64,000 nt of DNA from Ursus arctos. Taxonomy: Eukaryota > Chordata > Mammalia > Carnivora > Ursidae. Both the position numbers and the translations under genes were made by a program. Below, in pieces: positions 35,230 to 44,067 of the stretch. Location of the stretch: positions 89,775,256 to 89,839,255 of the forward strand of contig NW_026623056.1 of assembly GCF_023065955.2 (NCBI RefSeq). The letters run 5' to 3'. How positions within the stretch are numbered: the first letter of the stretch is position 1; each line of letters starts with the position of its first letter. The notes under the pieces were generated by a model. The model had not been told where the DNA came from and made no database searches. It saw only the letters and a list, made by a program, of their open reading frames with translations.

Positions 35230-35624
35230 GTGACTGCATTTTGGGAAACATTGCGTTACTGTCACAGATACGCCCTGCACCTGTGATAAGATATAGTACC
35301 TAAAGACACAGGAAGTGTGTCATTTAGACATTCGCCTAAAAATAGAGGAATTTATTTTCAGAATTCCTGAAAATGGTCAAAATCAGGCATGTGGACTGAG
35401 ATGACTATTTTAATGAATGCTCTTCAGATGGCTTTCCGTGGGAGGGGTAAAAACAGGCGCTCTGGCATTGCCACCATTTGGTCCATGCTCGGGGTGGATT
35501 TCAAACAAGGAGAGATCTACAGCGGAACCTCCGTCCTGAGACTCCCAAGAGGGACGAACTCCAGCTCTAGAGCTCAGGGGTCACAGGGGCGATACTACTA
35601 AAATTGGCCCAACTTCACCCAGAA

Positions 35625-35825
35625 CTGACCATGGGACAGGCATAAGGCTTCCCGGAACAATCTCATAACCTGGGTGAGACTCTTCTGAGGCAAGCTCTAT
35701 TATCATCCCCACTTCACAAGTGAGGGACTGAGGCACAGAGAGGCTAAGTCACCTTCCCGAATTCCACACCTAGAAAGAAAAGCCCAGGCGGTCCGGCCCC
35801 GAGTCCAGGACCTGACTGAAGTTAA
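35625..35825 (+). mobile_element. MIR SINE
   Basis: Well-preserved MIR: 'gggacaggcataaggcttcc', 'caatctcataacctgggtg', 'tattatcatccccacttcac', 'gggactgaggcacagagagg', 'gtccggccccgagtccagga'. Confidence 0.85.
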
Positions 35826-35837
35826 ATCTTTGGGGGT

Positions 35838-36147
35838 TGTAACAAGCCCAAGACTAGAAGCCTAAGGACACAAGTCTCATCTGGGTTCTGCCCCAGACTG
35901 ACTCTGTGACCCTAGGGAAGCCACTCTGTTACTGAGCTTAAAATGGGGAGGACAGGGGCTCCTGGGTAGCTCATTTGCTTAGGTGTCCAACTCTTGATTT
36001 CAGCCCAGGTTGTGATCTCAGGGTCATAGGATCAAGCTCCGTGTCGGGCTCCACACAAGTGGGGAGTCTGCTTGGGATTTTCTCTCTCCCTCTGCCCCTC
36101 CCCCCACTTGTGCACTCTCTCTCGCTCCCTTGCTCTCTCTCTCTCCC

Positions 36148-36179
<32 letters not shown>

Positions 36180-36245
36180 ATAGATAGATAGATAAATAAA
36201 GTCATTTTAAAAATGAGGAAGACAAAATACTACCTGAGGACCTTT
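35838..36245 (+). mobile_element. Second MIR, split by a SINEC
   Basis: 'tctcatctgggttctgcccc', 'actctgtgaccctagggaag' and 'cttaaaatggggaggaca' match the MIR 5' half (35838-35955). After the SINEC the MIR resumes with its duplicated target AAAATGAGGAAGACA and 'actacctgagga' (36210-36240), as in 'aaaatggggataata…ctacctcatagg'. Confidence 0.75.
35956..36209 (+). mobile_element. SINEC with long AAAT/AGAT tail
   Basis: Head 'ggggctcctgggtagctcat', body 'gggagtctgcttgggatttt', then a tail of AAAT units that changes to TAGA/TAAA (about 36149-36200). The target duplication is AAAATGGGGAGGACA (35941-35955) and AAAATGAGGAAGACA (36210-36224), two mismatches. Confidence 0.95.
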
Positions 36246-36309
36246 TCAACTCTTACTGAACACAATAAAATATAGCTTGTGATTTTGTCCAAGGTAAAAC
36301 TAGACTAGA

Positions 36310-36440
36310 ATATAAATTTCTCGAGGACAAAGGTCATGTCTTATGTTTATCTTGGTGTCTTGACAGTTTAGAAGAGCGCCTGACACACAGTAGGCTCTCA
36401 AACATTTACTGAGTTGAATGAATGAATGAATGAATGAATG
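36310..36440 (+). mobile_element. L2 LINE 3' end with TGAA repeats
   Basis: 'ctcgaggacaaaggtcatg', 'agcgcctgacacacagtag', 'gctctcaaacatttactgag' and then (TGAA)n to about 36440 match the L2 3' end, including its characteristic short terminal tandem repeat. Confidence 0.8.
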
Positions 36441-37357
36441 GTGAATAAGTTAAATAAATACAAGAATTCAATAATCCAACACAGAGAAAACCAACTTTAC
36501 ACATTTTTAGAAACCTCACAAATCATGACACCAAACAGAATCCTGCAATTTTACTTGGTCTTGGTCAACGTCAATGTCAAAAGTCCTACCAGCTTTCAGT
36601 CATCGGACTAAAACAGGAACTCATGAGCAGGACCCACGCAGTGTCTCTGAGGTGAACACTTTACAGTCGGTCTAAGGGAAAGCCTCACTTGGCCTTCATC
36701 TGGTGTCAACAACATAACAAGTGGGGACGGTTGGAGATGACGTATTTTTGCTTTCAAAAGTCAGTGTATCTTCTGGCACCTTTTGATGCTATGCGGACCT
36801 TTACTCTCTCATGAGGCATGTAACGTAGGCGCAGAGTGCAGGGCTGGTGGACTTAAACTTCATAACTTTAACCCCTGCACACTGAGGATAGGGACCTCCT
36901 AATGCGATATGTTTAATGACCTTTTTCTCTGGAAGGTGGCAATAGCACGGCAGTTCTAATAAAATCAGTATATTCTGATCATTCTGCAACAGCTGAAAGG
37001 GAGGTCTGCCGAAGCCAGCAGCGTAGCGCACGTGGGTCCCCCCAACGGAGGTACCCCCAGGCTGACGTTCCCCCACCCCCACCCTGCCTGGGCTCTCGCT
37101 AGTTGCGTGCACGTTATTTTGCTCCATTAACATTTAGCACAACTTATAAATATTTACTTCTTTGTTTACTCATTGGCGACCCTCTTCTCCCCCCGACTGC
37201 AGGTCTAGAAGAGAGGGGTCATGAACAAAACTGAATCATCTCACCTCCCACATGGAGGCCATATTGAAAGAAACCCAAAACATTTGCAGGAAGAGTGAAT
37301 TGATAAACAAATATATTTGTTAACAGAGGAAGGGGGTTCATAATATATTGTTGAGTT
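36441..37357. other. Unannotated DNA
   Basis: No repeat is recognised. A 110-aa minus-strand frame (36801-37133) contains a Gly/Pro-rich stretch but no known motif. Confidence 0.35.
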
Positions 37358-37368
37358 AAAAAGTGCAT

Positions 37369-37601
37369 GAGAGACTATGGACTATGAGAAACAAACTGGG
37401 GGCCTCAGAGGGGAGGGGGTGGGGGAATGGGATAGGCTGGTGATGGGTAGTAAGGAGGGCACGTATTGCATGGTGCACTGGGTGTTATACGCAACTAATG
37501 AATCATCGAACTTTATATCGGAGACCGGGGATGTACTGTATGGTGACTAACATAATATAATAAAAAAACATTAAAAAATAAAAATAAAAATAAAAATAAA
37601 G
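37369..37601 (+). mobile_element. Young L1 3' end
   Basis: Starts in the 3' UTR at 'gagagactatggactatgag' and has 'gggataggctggtgatgg', 'agtaaggagggcacgtattg', 'actgggtgttatacgcaac' and 'gatgtactgtatggtgac'. It ends in an (A)nT-type tail (37557-37600). The left target copy AAAAAGTGCAT at 37358-37368 follows TT, i.e. TT|AAAA, the L1 endonuclease site. The right copy is found only 38 bp beyond the tail (37640-37650). Confidence 0.93.
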
Positions 37602-37639
37602 GATGCGGGAATGACCGTCTAGGTCAGCACATTAATAAA
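37602..37639 (+). other. Probable 3'-transduced segment of the L1
   Basis: Thirty-odd bases of non-L1, GC-richer DNA ('ggatgcgggaatgaccgtc…') lie between the L1 A-tail and the right target duplication. They end in a polyadenylation signal AATAAA (inside 'attaataaaa') that runs into a second A-run. This is the expected product of L1 transcription past its own weak signal to a downstream one at the source locus, followed by retrotransposition. Confidence 0.7.
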
Positions 37640-37650
37640 AAAAAGTGCAT

Positions 37651-39260
37651 TATAAAAGGGCATTAGATACTGTGTGATCCCTTTTCAAAGACATTTGTAA
37701 AATACTCCTGTGTAGAACGTTTACAGGCAGTTATACACATATGTGGAAAAAAAAAAGTCTAGATGTAGAGAACAAGATGCTCACATTATCCAGCTTAGTT
37801 TGCTGGCATAGAGCAATTTTATTTTATTTTTAAAATGTACTAATCTGCACCTCCTTAGTTTTCAGTAATGGATACGAACTATTGATGTATTAAATATGTT
37901 TTAAAGAACAAAATGCAATTTAAAACCCCTGAGTTACTGAAGTTTTGATTCATGTCTAGACTTCCCAAATGGAATGTGCACATTTTAATGAAAGAAACCA
38001 TACAGGATACATCTATGAACCCCTTCTGTCTCCCCCAGTACGTGTGGGTATGAGCATGAAACAAAAGCTCATAAAACAGCAGGGAGGGCACATAAGTTCT
38101 ATTCTTGCAAACCAGGAGATAGGGAAATGCAGAGACACATGTATCAGGACTGCAGACTTCTCATTTCCTACTTTGTGTCTGCTCCCACATGTGTGGGTCT
38201 AGCAGTGCTGTCCAAGACAGGAATCTGTCCTAGTGGCAGGAAGACTGCGTGGCTCTTCTGAGTATCGGCTAATTTATGTACTTTATTTAATCAACTCCTT
38301 ATGCAGCTATAAAATGCTAACTCATTCCAAAATAAAAATTTTAAACAAGGTTTTAATTAACACTTGTATTGCTATAGGCATAAATCCACACGATGTTCCT
38401 TTCTTGGTCAGTGGATTTATACTATACTAGCTCGGTAAAGCTGTTGAGAATCCTTTCTTTCTTTTGGCAATATCTCATGTCTGGCAATACTGTACCATCT
38501 TCTAATTAACAAGAATGTTCATACGGCCTTCATGTAAATTAGAGGGTTGAAGCCACGGGTGGTTACAGGACTCGACTCACGGGGTCTGTGTTTGCATCCG
38601 GGTCTGAGCTGGGGAAGCCAGCTCCCCATGGTTCCACTCCTGGTCACGAGGTTACTTCACTGCCACAGTAAAATCCAGCTTTATACCATCACCGACACAT
38701 CCAAATGGAGTTCAACATTATCTCTAAAAAGTAGAATCTCACTGGCAATCTACGATTTTTCCTTTGGGTCAACATAATTCCACTGGCAGAATCAAGAACA
38801 AGGAAATGCCATGTCCTCATCACAAGTCCTAGCGGAGGAAGGGTGGGTACAGTTTTCACTGGCCTCGCATCTGTCCTGCTGTTGTAGCCATTACAGGTGA
38901 CAACAGCATGAAATGCTTTAATGTTTTACTAATTCTACCAGATTGCCAGGGCTCTGCATCCTGCTTCTATTCCTATTCACTTTACAAAGTTGACAAACAG
39001 GCATTTGTGTCAAGCTCTCTGTCTATTAACCTAATATTTTCATTGAGAATTTAGAAGTGGGTGAAGGAGGAAAACCACTTAAATACCTCGATTTTGTGTA
39101 GATTGATGGTTTCCTTCAGACAAGAGATCATGTATAGTACTGGGGAAAAACGGTTTTTCCTTTCTTTGTTTTCCCCTCTTGCTTTTGTAATATCCTCAGA
39201 AGCTACACTTTCTTTCTCAACTTTAAAGGACGCCAAAACATGCTCATGGGTGGACTGATA
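37651..39260. other. Unannotated DNA
   Basis: No repeat is recognised. Short open frames of 60-77 aa occur on both strands. An A-run of 11 at about 37746-37757 is the only simple repeat. Confidence 0.35.
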
Positions 39261-39261
39261 G

Positions 39262-39712
39262 CTAAACCGGGATACTCAGGATACTAGATTGGGGTTGATC
39301 CACTGTTGTTCCCTTCCTTTGCCAGCCTCACATGGGAGGAAGCATGCATTTCTCAGTGCCGCTAGAGTTAGGCTTGGACATGTGACTTACAACCAAGCTC
39401 ATGCCAGCAAAGCATCTGGAACAGAGGTTCTCAATGTGTTTCCGTGCTTTACCATGCTTCTGATGCTACTGGGACCTGCCCTGAGCAAAACAAATCCTGC
39501 ATCCCTGTTGGTCCAGAAAGGAACAGAATCCAGTGGAGCTGACCTGACCCCATCTGGTACCCAGAGACAAGCCCAGCCCAGCCTGACCTAGCTGAGGTTG
39601 GTCAATACCCAGCCAACTAGGAACTCAAGGGAAAGAGAGATAAATGGTCTTAGATTCAGGGAGACTATTTGTTACACTGCATTATTGCATAAGTAGCTGA
39701 CTAATACATAAT
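39262..39712 (+). mobile_element. Old MaLR/ERVL-type LTR with internal MER5-like insertion
   Basis: 'ttaggcttggacatgtgac' and the 3' end 'gagactatttgttacactgc', 'attattgcataagtagctg', 'actaatac' fit an MLT1-like LTR. Between them, 'cagaggttctcaatgtgt', 'catgcttctgatgctactgg' and 'gacctgccctgagcaaaac' (39421-39500) resemble a MER5A-like hAT MITE (cagtggttctcaaagtgtgg…catcagcatcacctggga). Confidence 0.55.
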
Positions 39713-39714
39713 CT

Positions 39715-40195
39715 GTTAAGCCGAGATGTCCTTCAACAGATGATTGGATAAAGAAGATGTGGTCCATATATACGATGGAATATTACTCAGCCATCAGAAA
39801 GGATGATTACCCACCATTTGCATCGACATGGATGGAAATGGAAGGGATTATGCTAAGTGAAATAAGTCAAGCAGAGAAAGACAATTATCATATGGTTTCC
39901 CTCATATGTGGAATGTAAGGAAGAGCGTGGAGGACATCAGGAGAGGGAAGGGAAAAATGAAAAGCGGCAAAATCAGAGGGGGAGATGAACCACGAGAGAC
40001 TGTGGACTCCAAGAAACAAACTGAGGGTTTCAGAGGGGAGGAGGGTGGGGGCATGGACTGGCCCGGTGAAGGGTATTAAGGAGGGCACATATTGCATGGA
40101 GCACTGGGTGTTAAATACAAACAACGAATCACGGAACACTACATCAAAAACTAATGAAGTACTGTATGGTGACTAACATAATAATAAAAAAACCC
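39715..40195 (+). mobile_element. L1 3' end (about 480 bp)
   Basis: Covers the end of ORF2/3' UTR: 'atgtccttcaacagatgat', 'atggaatattactcagcca', 'ctaagtgaaataagtcaagc', 'agaaacaaactgagggtttc', 'gggcacatattgcatggag', and the end 'atggtgactaacataataa' with a short A-tail. Flanks near 39702-39714 and 40201-40215 share ATAAT-type sequence, but no clean duplication is visible. Confidence 0.9.
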
Positions 40196-40257
40196 CCAGA
40201 GTTATAGCATAATATATTCAAAGACTGATTGGGAACTGAAGTAATCATTTGGACCCG

Positions 40258-40378
40258 CTCTTCTCTTTTGGTAGATGAGGGCCCTGAGGCTCAAAACTTG
40301 CAACTTGCTCCAAAGTAGAGAAGAGAGTGGGATCCAGTCTCCTGATTGTCGGTGCTTTTCCTGACTGAGCAATGGCAG
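40258..40378 (+). mobile_element. MIR SINE core
   Basis: 'ttggtagatgagggccctg', 'aggctcaaaacttgcaactt', 'tgggatccagtctcctgatt' and 'gtcggtgcttttcctgac' follow the MIR 3' half. Confidence 0.65.
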
Positions 40379-42660
40379 ATTCCAGACTGGCATGGATTTT
40401 TGTTAGATTATACTGTCCACCTGTCTGCTTCATGGTGCCTCACTCTGTCTGTCCCACTCTTTTTCCTCCCCTCCTCCTCGTGCTTCCCCATCACAGATCG
40501 ATCAAGGACAAGCTTGTCAGAGTTTGCCATGATTTCCACCAGGTAACCCCATAAGCCTCTGCAGTGTGCTGGCCGCTGGGCTGTGAGGCGACCCAGCTCA
40601 CTCTGGGGTAACACAAGATGGGACTGTTCCAAGGCTACGACTTAATTGAACGGTCTCTTTCCATCGTGGTCTGTTTTCATTTGTTTGTTGTTATCCTCAA
40701 TAACTTTCCAGATTTCAGAGTTGATTTTTAGAATTACAGAATCTCACAGTTCCATGGGGTCTTGAGGGTACATCATCCCACACCTTCCCCATTATTTTAG
40801 GGGAGAGACAGAGAGAGAGTTCTTAACATATCTGAGGCCTGAGTCAAAATGTCTAGAAGTTGGTAAAAATCCAACACAAACAGATTTTTCTTTTGTAAGT
40901 AGAGTGCTAGCGATACTATTCACACCAGAACCACTTCTCTCTCCCTTGCTTTGAAAGCTCAGTCCATTGAACATTTTCGATCTCCTGAACAGCTTCTGTT
41001 TGATCACCTCATTACTCTCTCTAGGGCTGACGCTTATAGTTCAAGACCTTCAAGAATCTCCTCAGTGGGCTCCCCAAAATAAGGATTACTTCTCTTTAAA
41101 AAGGCACTCAGTGCAGCCACGTTTTCCTCTGCACGTGGTGCCTGCCCCGGCTCATAAAATGCCTTGTGCCAGCTCCCGTGACCTGCGTGGGAACAAAGCC
41201 ACGCCGTCCCATGCATCTCTCCGGCCAGCTCCCGTCCCTTGAGTTGACCGACCCAGGTGTGCTGACCCCCAACAGATTCACCCAGTGATCTCATCAGTGA
41301 AGGATTCCACATTAGTCTCTAGCCCGCTTCTCCCACGTCATTCTGTGTGTGGATCCTTTCCCTTTCTTGGTTTAATGAGGGTCTCAAATCCCACTTTGAA
41401 CTTGAAGCGGTCCCCAAGCAAAAGGGAAACAACAGCACACACTGCCGTCCTTCCTCCCTAAACGTTTATTTTACTAGGTTTATTTTCTCGTCAGCAGCCT
41501 TCAGATGTAGGGGTTCCCACATGTGAAAAGCAGCCAGACGGAGAGGGCAGCAAGTCTAGTCTCTCTCTCCTGTAACAGCAATACGATCCTGAGAAACTTA
41601 CGCAACATCAGTTTCCGCCCGATAACTGGGCATACACCTCACACAGTATTCCTGGAGAGTTATCGGAGCTGTGCGATTGCCCATGGGAGCCCCTAAGTAG
41701 CGCTGCCTTTATGATAGTGATTATGATGTCAAACTCCTCACATTTGTTCAAAATCAATGTCTTTCTTGTGCACTCTCCCCACCTGTCTGTTAGAGCAATC
41801 TTAGGAAGCATCCAGACCAGGCAGCCTCCTTGAGAGGCCAGCCACGAGTGGGCACCCTCCTCCCCAGGGGAAGGAGGCAGCCAGAAGCTCACGATCCCTC
41901 CTGAAACGCTGGGCACCAGCTTCCTTTTTTCTGTCCCAGCACCCAGGGTTTGCCAAGGGCCGTGGCCTACTCCACTTGGGCCCGCTTCTCTGAATACCGT
42001 AAGGTTAAATGATTCTGCCTAATTTCACATCTTGGCCTTTCTAAATGCAAATTTCCTTCCATCCTCCGGAAATCCTTCTCCAAGTTATCTGATTTGCCAC
42101 TGGCCGCTCACATCATTTAAAAGGCAAAACGGAACACCTTTGTTGATAAGCAATCAACAGCATTGGCAGGAAGCCCTTGTCCAATCCTTTAGGGATTGAT
42201 TGATGCTAGCTGCGGGGCCTGGATCCAGTCCTGTACGCAGCATTGCTAGACAGCTGAATTTGTATTGGGGTTGAATCCGCAGTTCGGTACAAAAGTGGTG
42301 CTTCCCCTACTCCTCAGCTCACTTCCCGTAGATAAGGGAGAAGGACACTCCACTCTGTACGTCTGGCTCACAAGGTCATATATAAAACCTGCTGCCCCGA
42401 GAGTCCTCCAGAAATCCAGGTAGGATTTAGAACCGCGATGGGCCGATTTTTTAGATGTCAGTTAACTTAACCCTTACTTTGAAGAATCTCCATCTCCTTC
42501 ATAAAACCTTCACCACAAAGTAACTACGATACTTTGCAACTAAGAATCTATAAAACACGCTCAGTTTTCTTGGAGAGAGAAGCACAGTCTTGTTTTCTCT
42601 AATATTCAGGCTGTGCAGTTCACGCTGAAAGGATGTTATCAGACTCTATGACAAACTTCC
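40379..42660. other. Repeat-poor DNA
   Basis: Mostly unrecognised. 'agaattacagaatctcac' to 'ccttccccattattttagg' (40729-40801) weakly recalls an ancient MIR3/L2-class core (gaattttagagctggaagg … cattttacagatgag). Frames of 90-102 aa at 40967-41242, 41034-41312 and 41608-41916 carry no motif. Confidence 0.35.
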
Positions 42661-42662
42661 TG

Positions 42663-42852
42663 CTTTTTAATTGAGGTATCATTAATGTACAGTGTTATGT
42701 TAGTTTCAGGTGTACAATACAACAATGTAGCAATTCTGTACATTACTCAGGGATCACCACGGTAAGTGTAGTCACCACCTGTCCCCAGACAGCGTTATTA
42801 CCATCTTCTTGAATACATTCCCTATGCTGTGCTTTTCATCTGTCACTTATTT
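42663..42852 (-). mobile_element. L1MA/L1MB-type 3' UTR fragment, minus strand
   Basis: The reversed signature is clear: 'ttaattgaggtatcattaat', 'tagtttcaggtgtacaata', 'tactcagggatcaccacgg', 'ttccctatgctgtgctttt', 'cacttatttattttgta'. Confidence 0.8.
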
Positions 42853-43222
42853 ATTTTGTACGTGCAAAGCAATATCACCTCATACCTGTCAGAATGGCTA
42901 GAATCAAAAGGACAAAATATCACAAATTGTAGTGAGGATGTGGAGAAAAAGAAATCCTCATATGCTTTTGGTAGGAATGTAAACCGATACAGCCACTGTG
43001 AAAAACAGTGTGGATGTGCCTTAGAAATTAGAATGACCATATGATTCAGTAATCACGCTACTGGGTATTTACCCAAAGAAAACAAAAACACTAATTGGAA
43101 AAGATATATGCACCCCTATGTTTTTTGCAGGATTATTTATAATAACTAAGAATTTGAAGCAATGCAAGCATCCATCAATAGATGAACGGATAAAGACGAT
43201 GTGCCATATGTAAATACCAAGA
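42853..43222 (+). mobile_element. L1 ORF2 C-terminal fragment, plus strand
   Basis: 'aatatcacctcatacctgtc', 'gaggatgtggagaaaaaga', 'ctactgggtatttacccaaa', 'ccatcaatagatgaacgga' and 'taaagacgatgtgccatatg' are diagnostic of the ORF2 end. Frames are short and broken; the fragment directly abuts the oppositely oriented one to its left. Confidence 0.8.
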
Positions 43223-43436
43223 ACACTTCCAAGCTGAATACAGCTTTCTGCAATGCTCCTGAGAGATTATTCAATAGTTCAAATAATGGATATTGACATT
43301 AAAAAATAAAGACAGCTTATCAAGGTGATTAGTATAGTTTATGTGAATTTTTTGAGGCTCGGGCCCTTAGACTCCTTAAGTTGCATTAATGACAACAAGC
43401 TTTTTAATAGGATTCAAAAAATCTTCATGACTTTGC

Positions 43437-43764
43437 AAATGGCAAGATTTCATTCTTTTGGACGGCTGAGTAGTATTCCATTGTATATATGAGCCACATC
43501 TTCTTTATCCAGTCATCTGTCGATGGACGTCTGGGCTCTTTCCATAGTTTAGCTATTGTGGACGTTGCTGCCATAAACATTGGGGTGCAGGTGTCCCTTC
43601 AAGTCACTATGTTTGTATCCTTTGGATAAATACATAGTAGTGCAATTGCTGGGTCATAGGATAGCTCTTTTTATATGCAACTGATGAATCACTAAATTCT
43701 ACACTGAAACTAATAATACAATATATGTCAACTAAATTGAATTTAAATTAAAAATTTTTTTTAC
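43437..43764 (+). mobile_element. L1 with 5' inversion (twin priming)
   Basis: 43437-43672 is reversed L1 ('agtattccattgtatatatg', 'catcttctttatccagtcat', 'aacattggggtgcaggtg', 'gcaattgctgggtcatagg'). 43673-43764 is forward L1 3' end ('gcaactgatgaatcactaaa' to 'ttgaatttaaattaaaaa'). The whole is enclosed by one duplication, AATCTTCATGACTTTGC (43420-43436) and AATCTTCATGTCTTTGC (43765-43781), with a single mismatch, so both parts arrived together. Confidence 0.88.
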
Positions 43765-43876
43765 AATCTTCATGTCTTTGCTCTGTGTGAACTTTTCTCA
43801 AGAAATTTTATAATGTACTATTCTTTTGTGGTCAGGACAGAACTGAGACATCCTAATCTTACTTAAAGCCTCCTGG

Positions 43877-44055
43877 CGGCGGGGGGGGGGGTGTGGGTGG
43901 TTCAGGTCATGATCTCAGGGTCCTGGGATTGAGCCCTGCATCGGGCTCCCTGCTCAGCAGGGAGTCTGCTTCTCCCTCTCCCTCTGCCCCCTGCTCCCCC
44001 TGCTTGTGCTCTTTCACTCTGTCAAATAAATAAATAAAATCTTAAAATAAAACAA
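43877..44055 (+). mobile_element. SINEC with deleted head and G-run
   Basis: The tRNA-like head has lost about 27 bp (from the 'ctcagt…' part to the 'ggc' before 'tcaggtcatgatc') and begins with a run of about 12 G. The body ('ccctgctcagcagggagtc') and tail ('caaataaataaataaaatc') are normal. Duplication AAAGCCTCCTGG/GAAGTCTCCTGG lies at 43865-43876 and 44056-44067. The deletion removes the polymerase III A-box region. Confidence 0.9.
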
Positions 44056-44067
44056 GAAGTCTCCTGG

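Noticed and set aside
42379..42425. TATATAAAA box followed by a donor-like CAGGTAGG, as a possible promoter and first exon
   Set aside because: The implied first exon would be only about ten bases long, and there is no CpG, initiator or other support.
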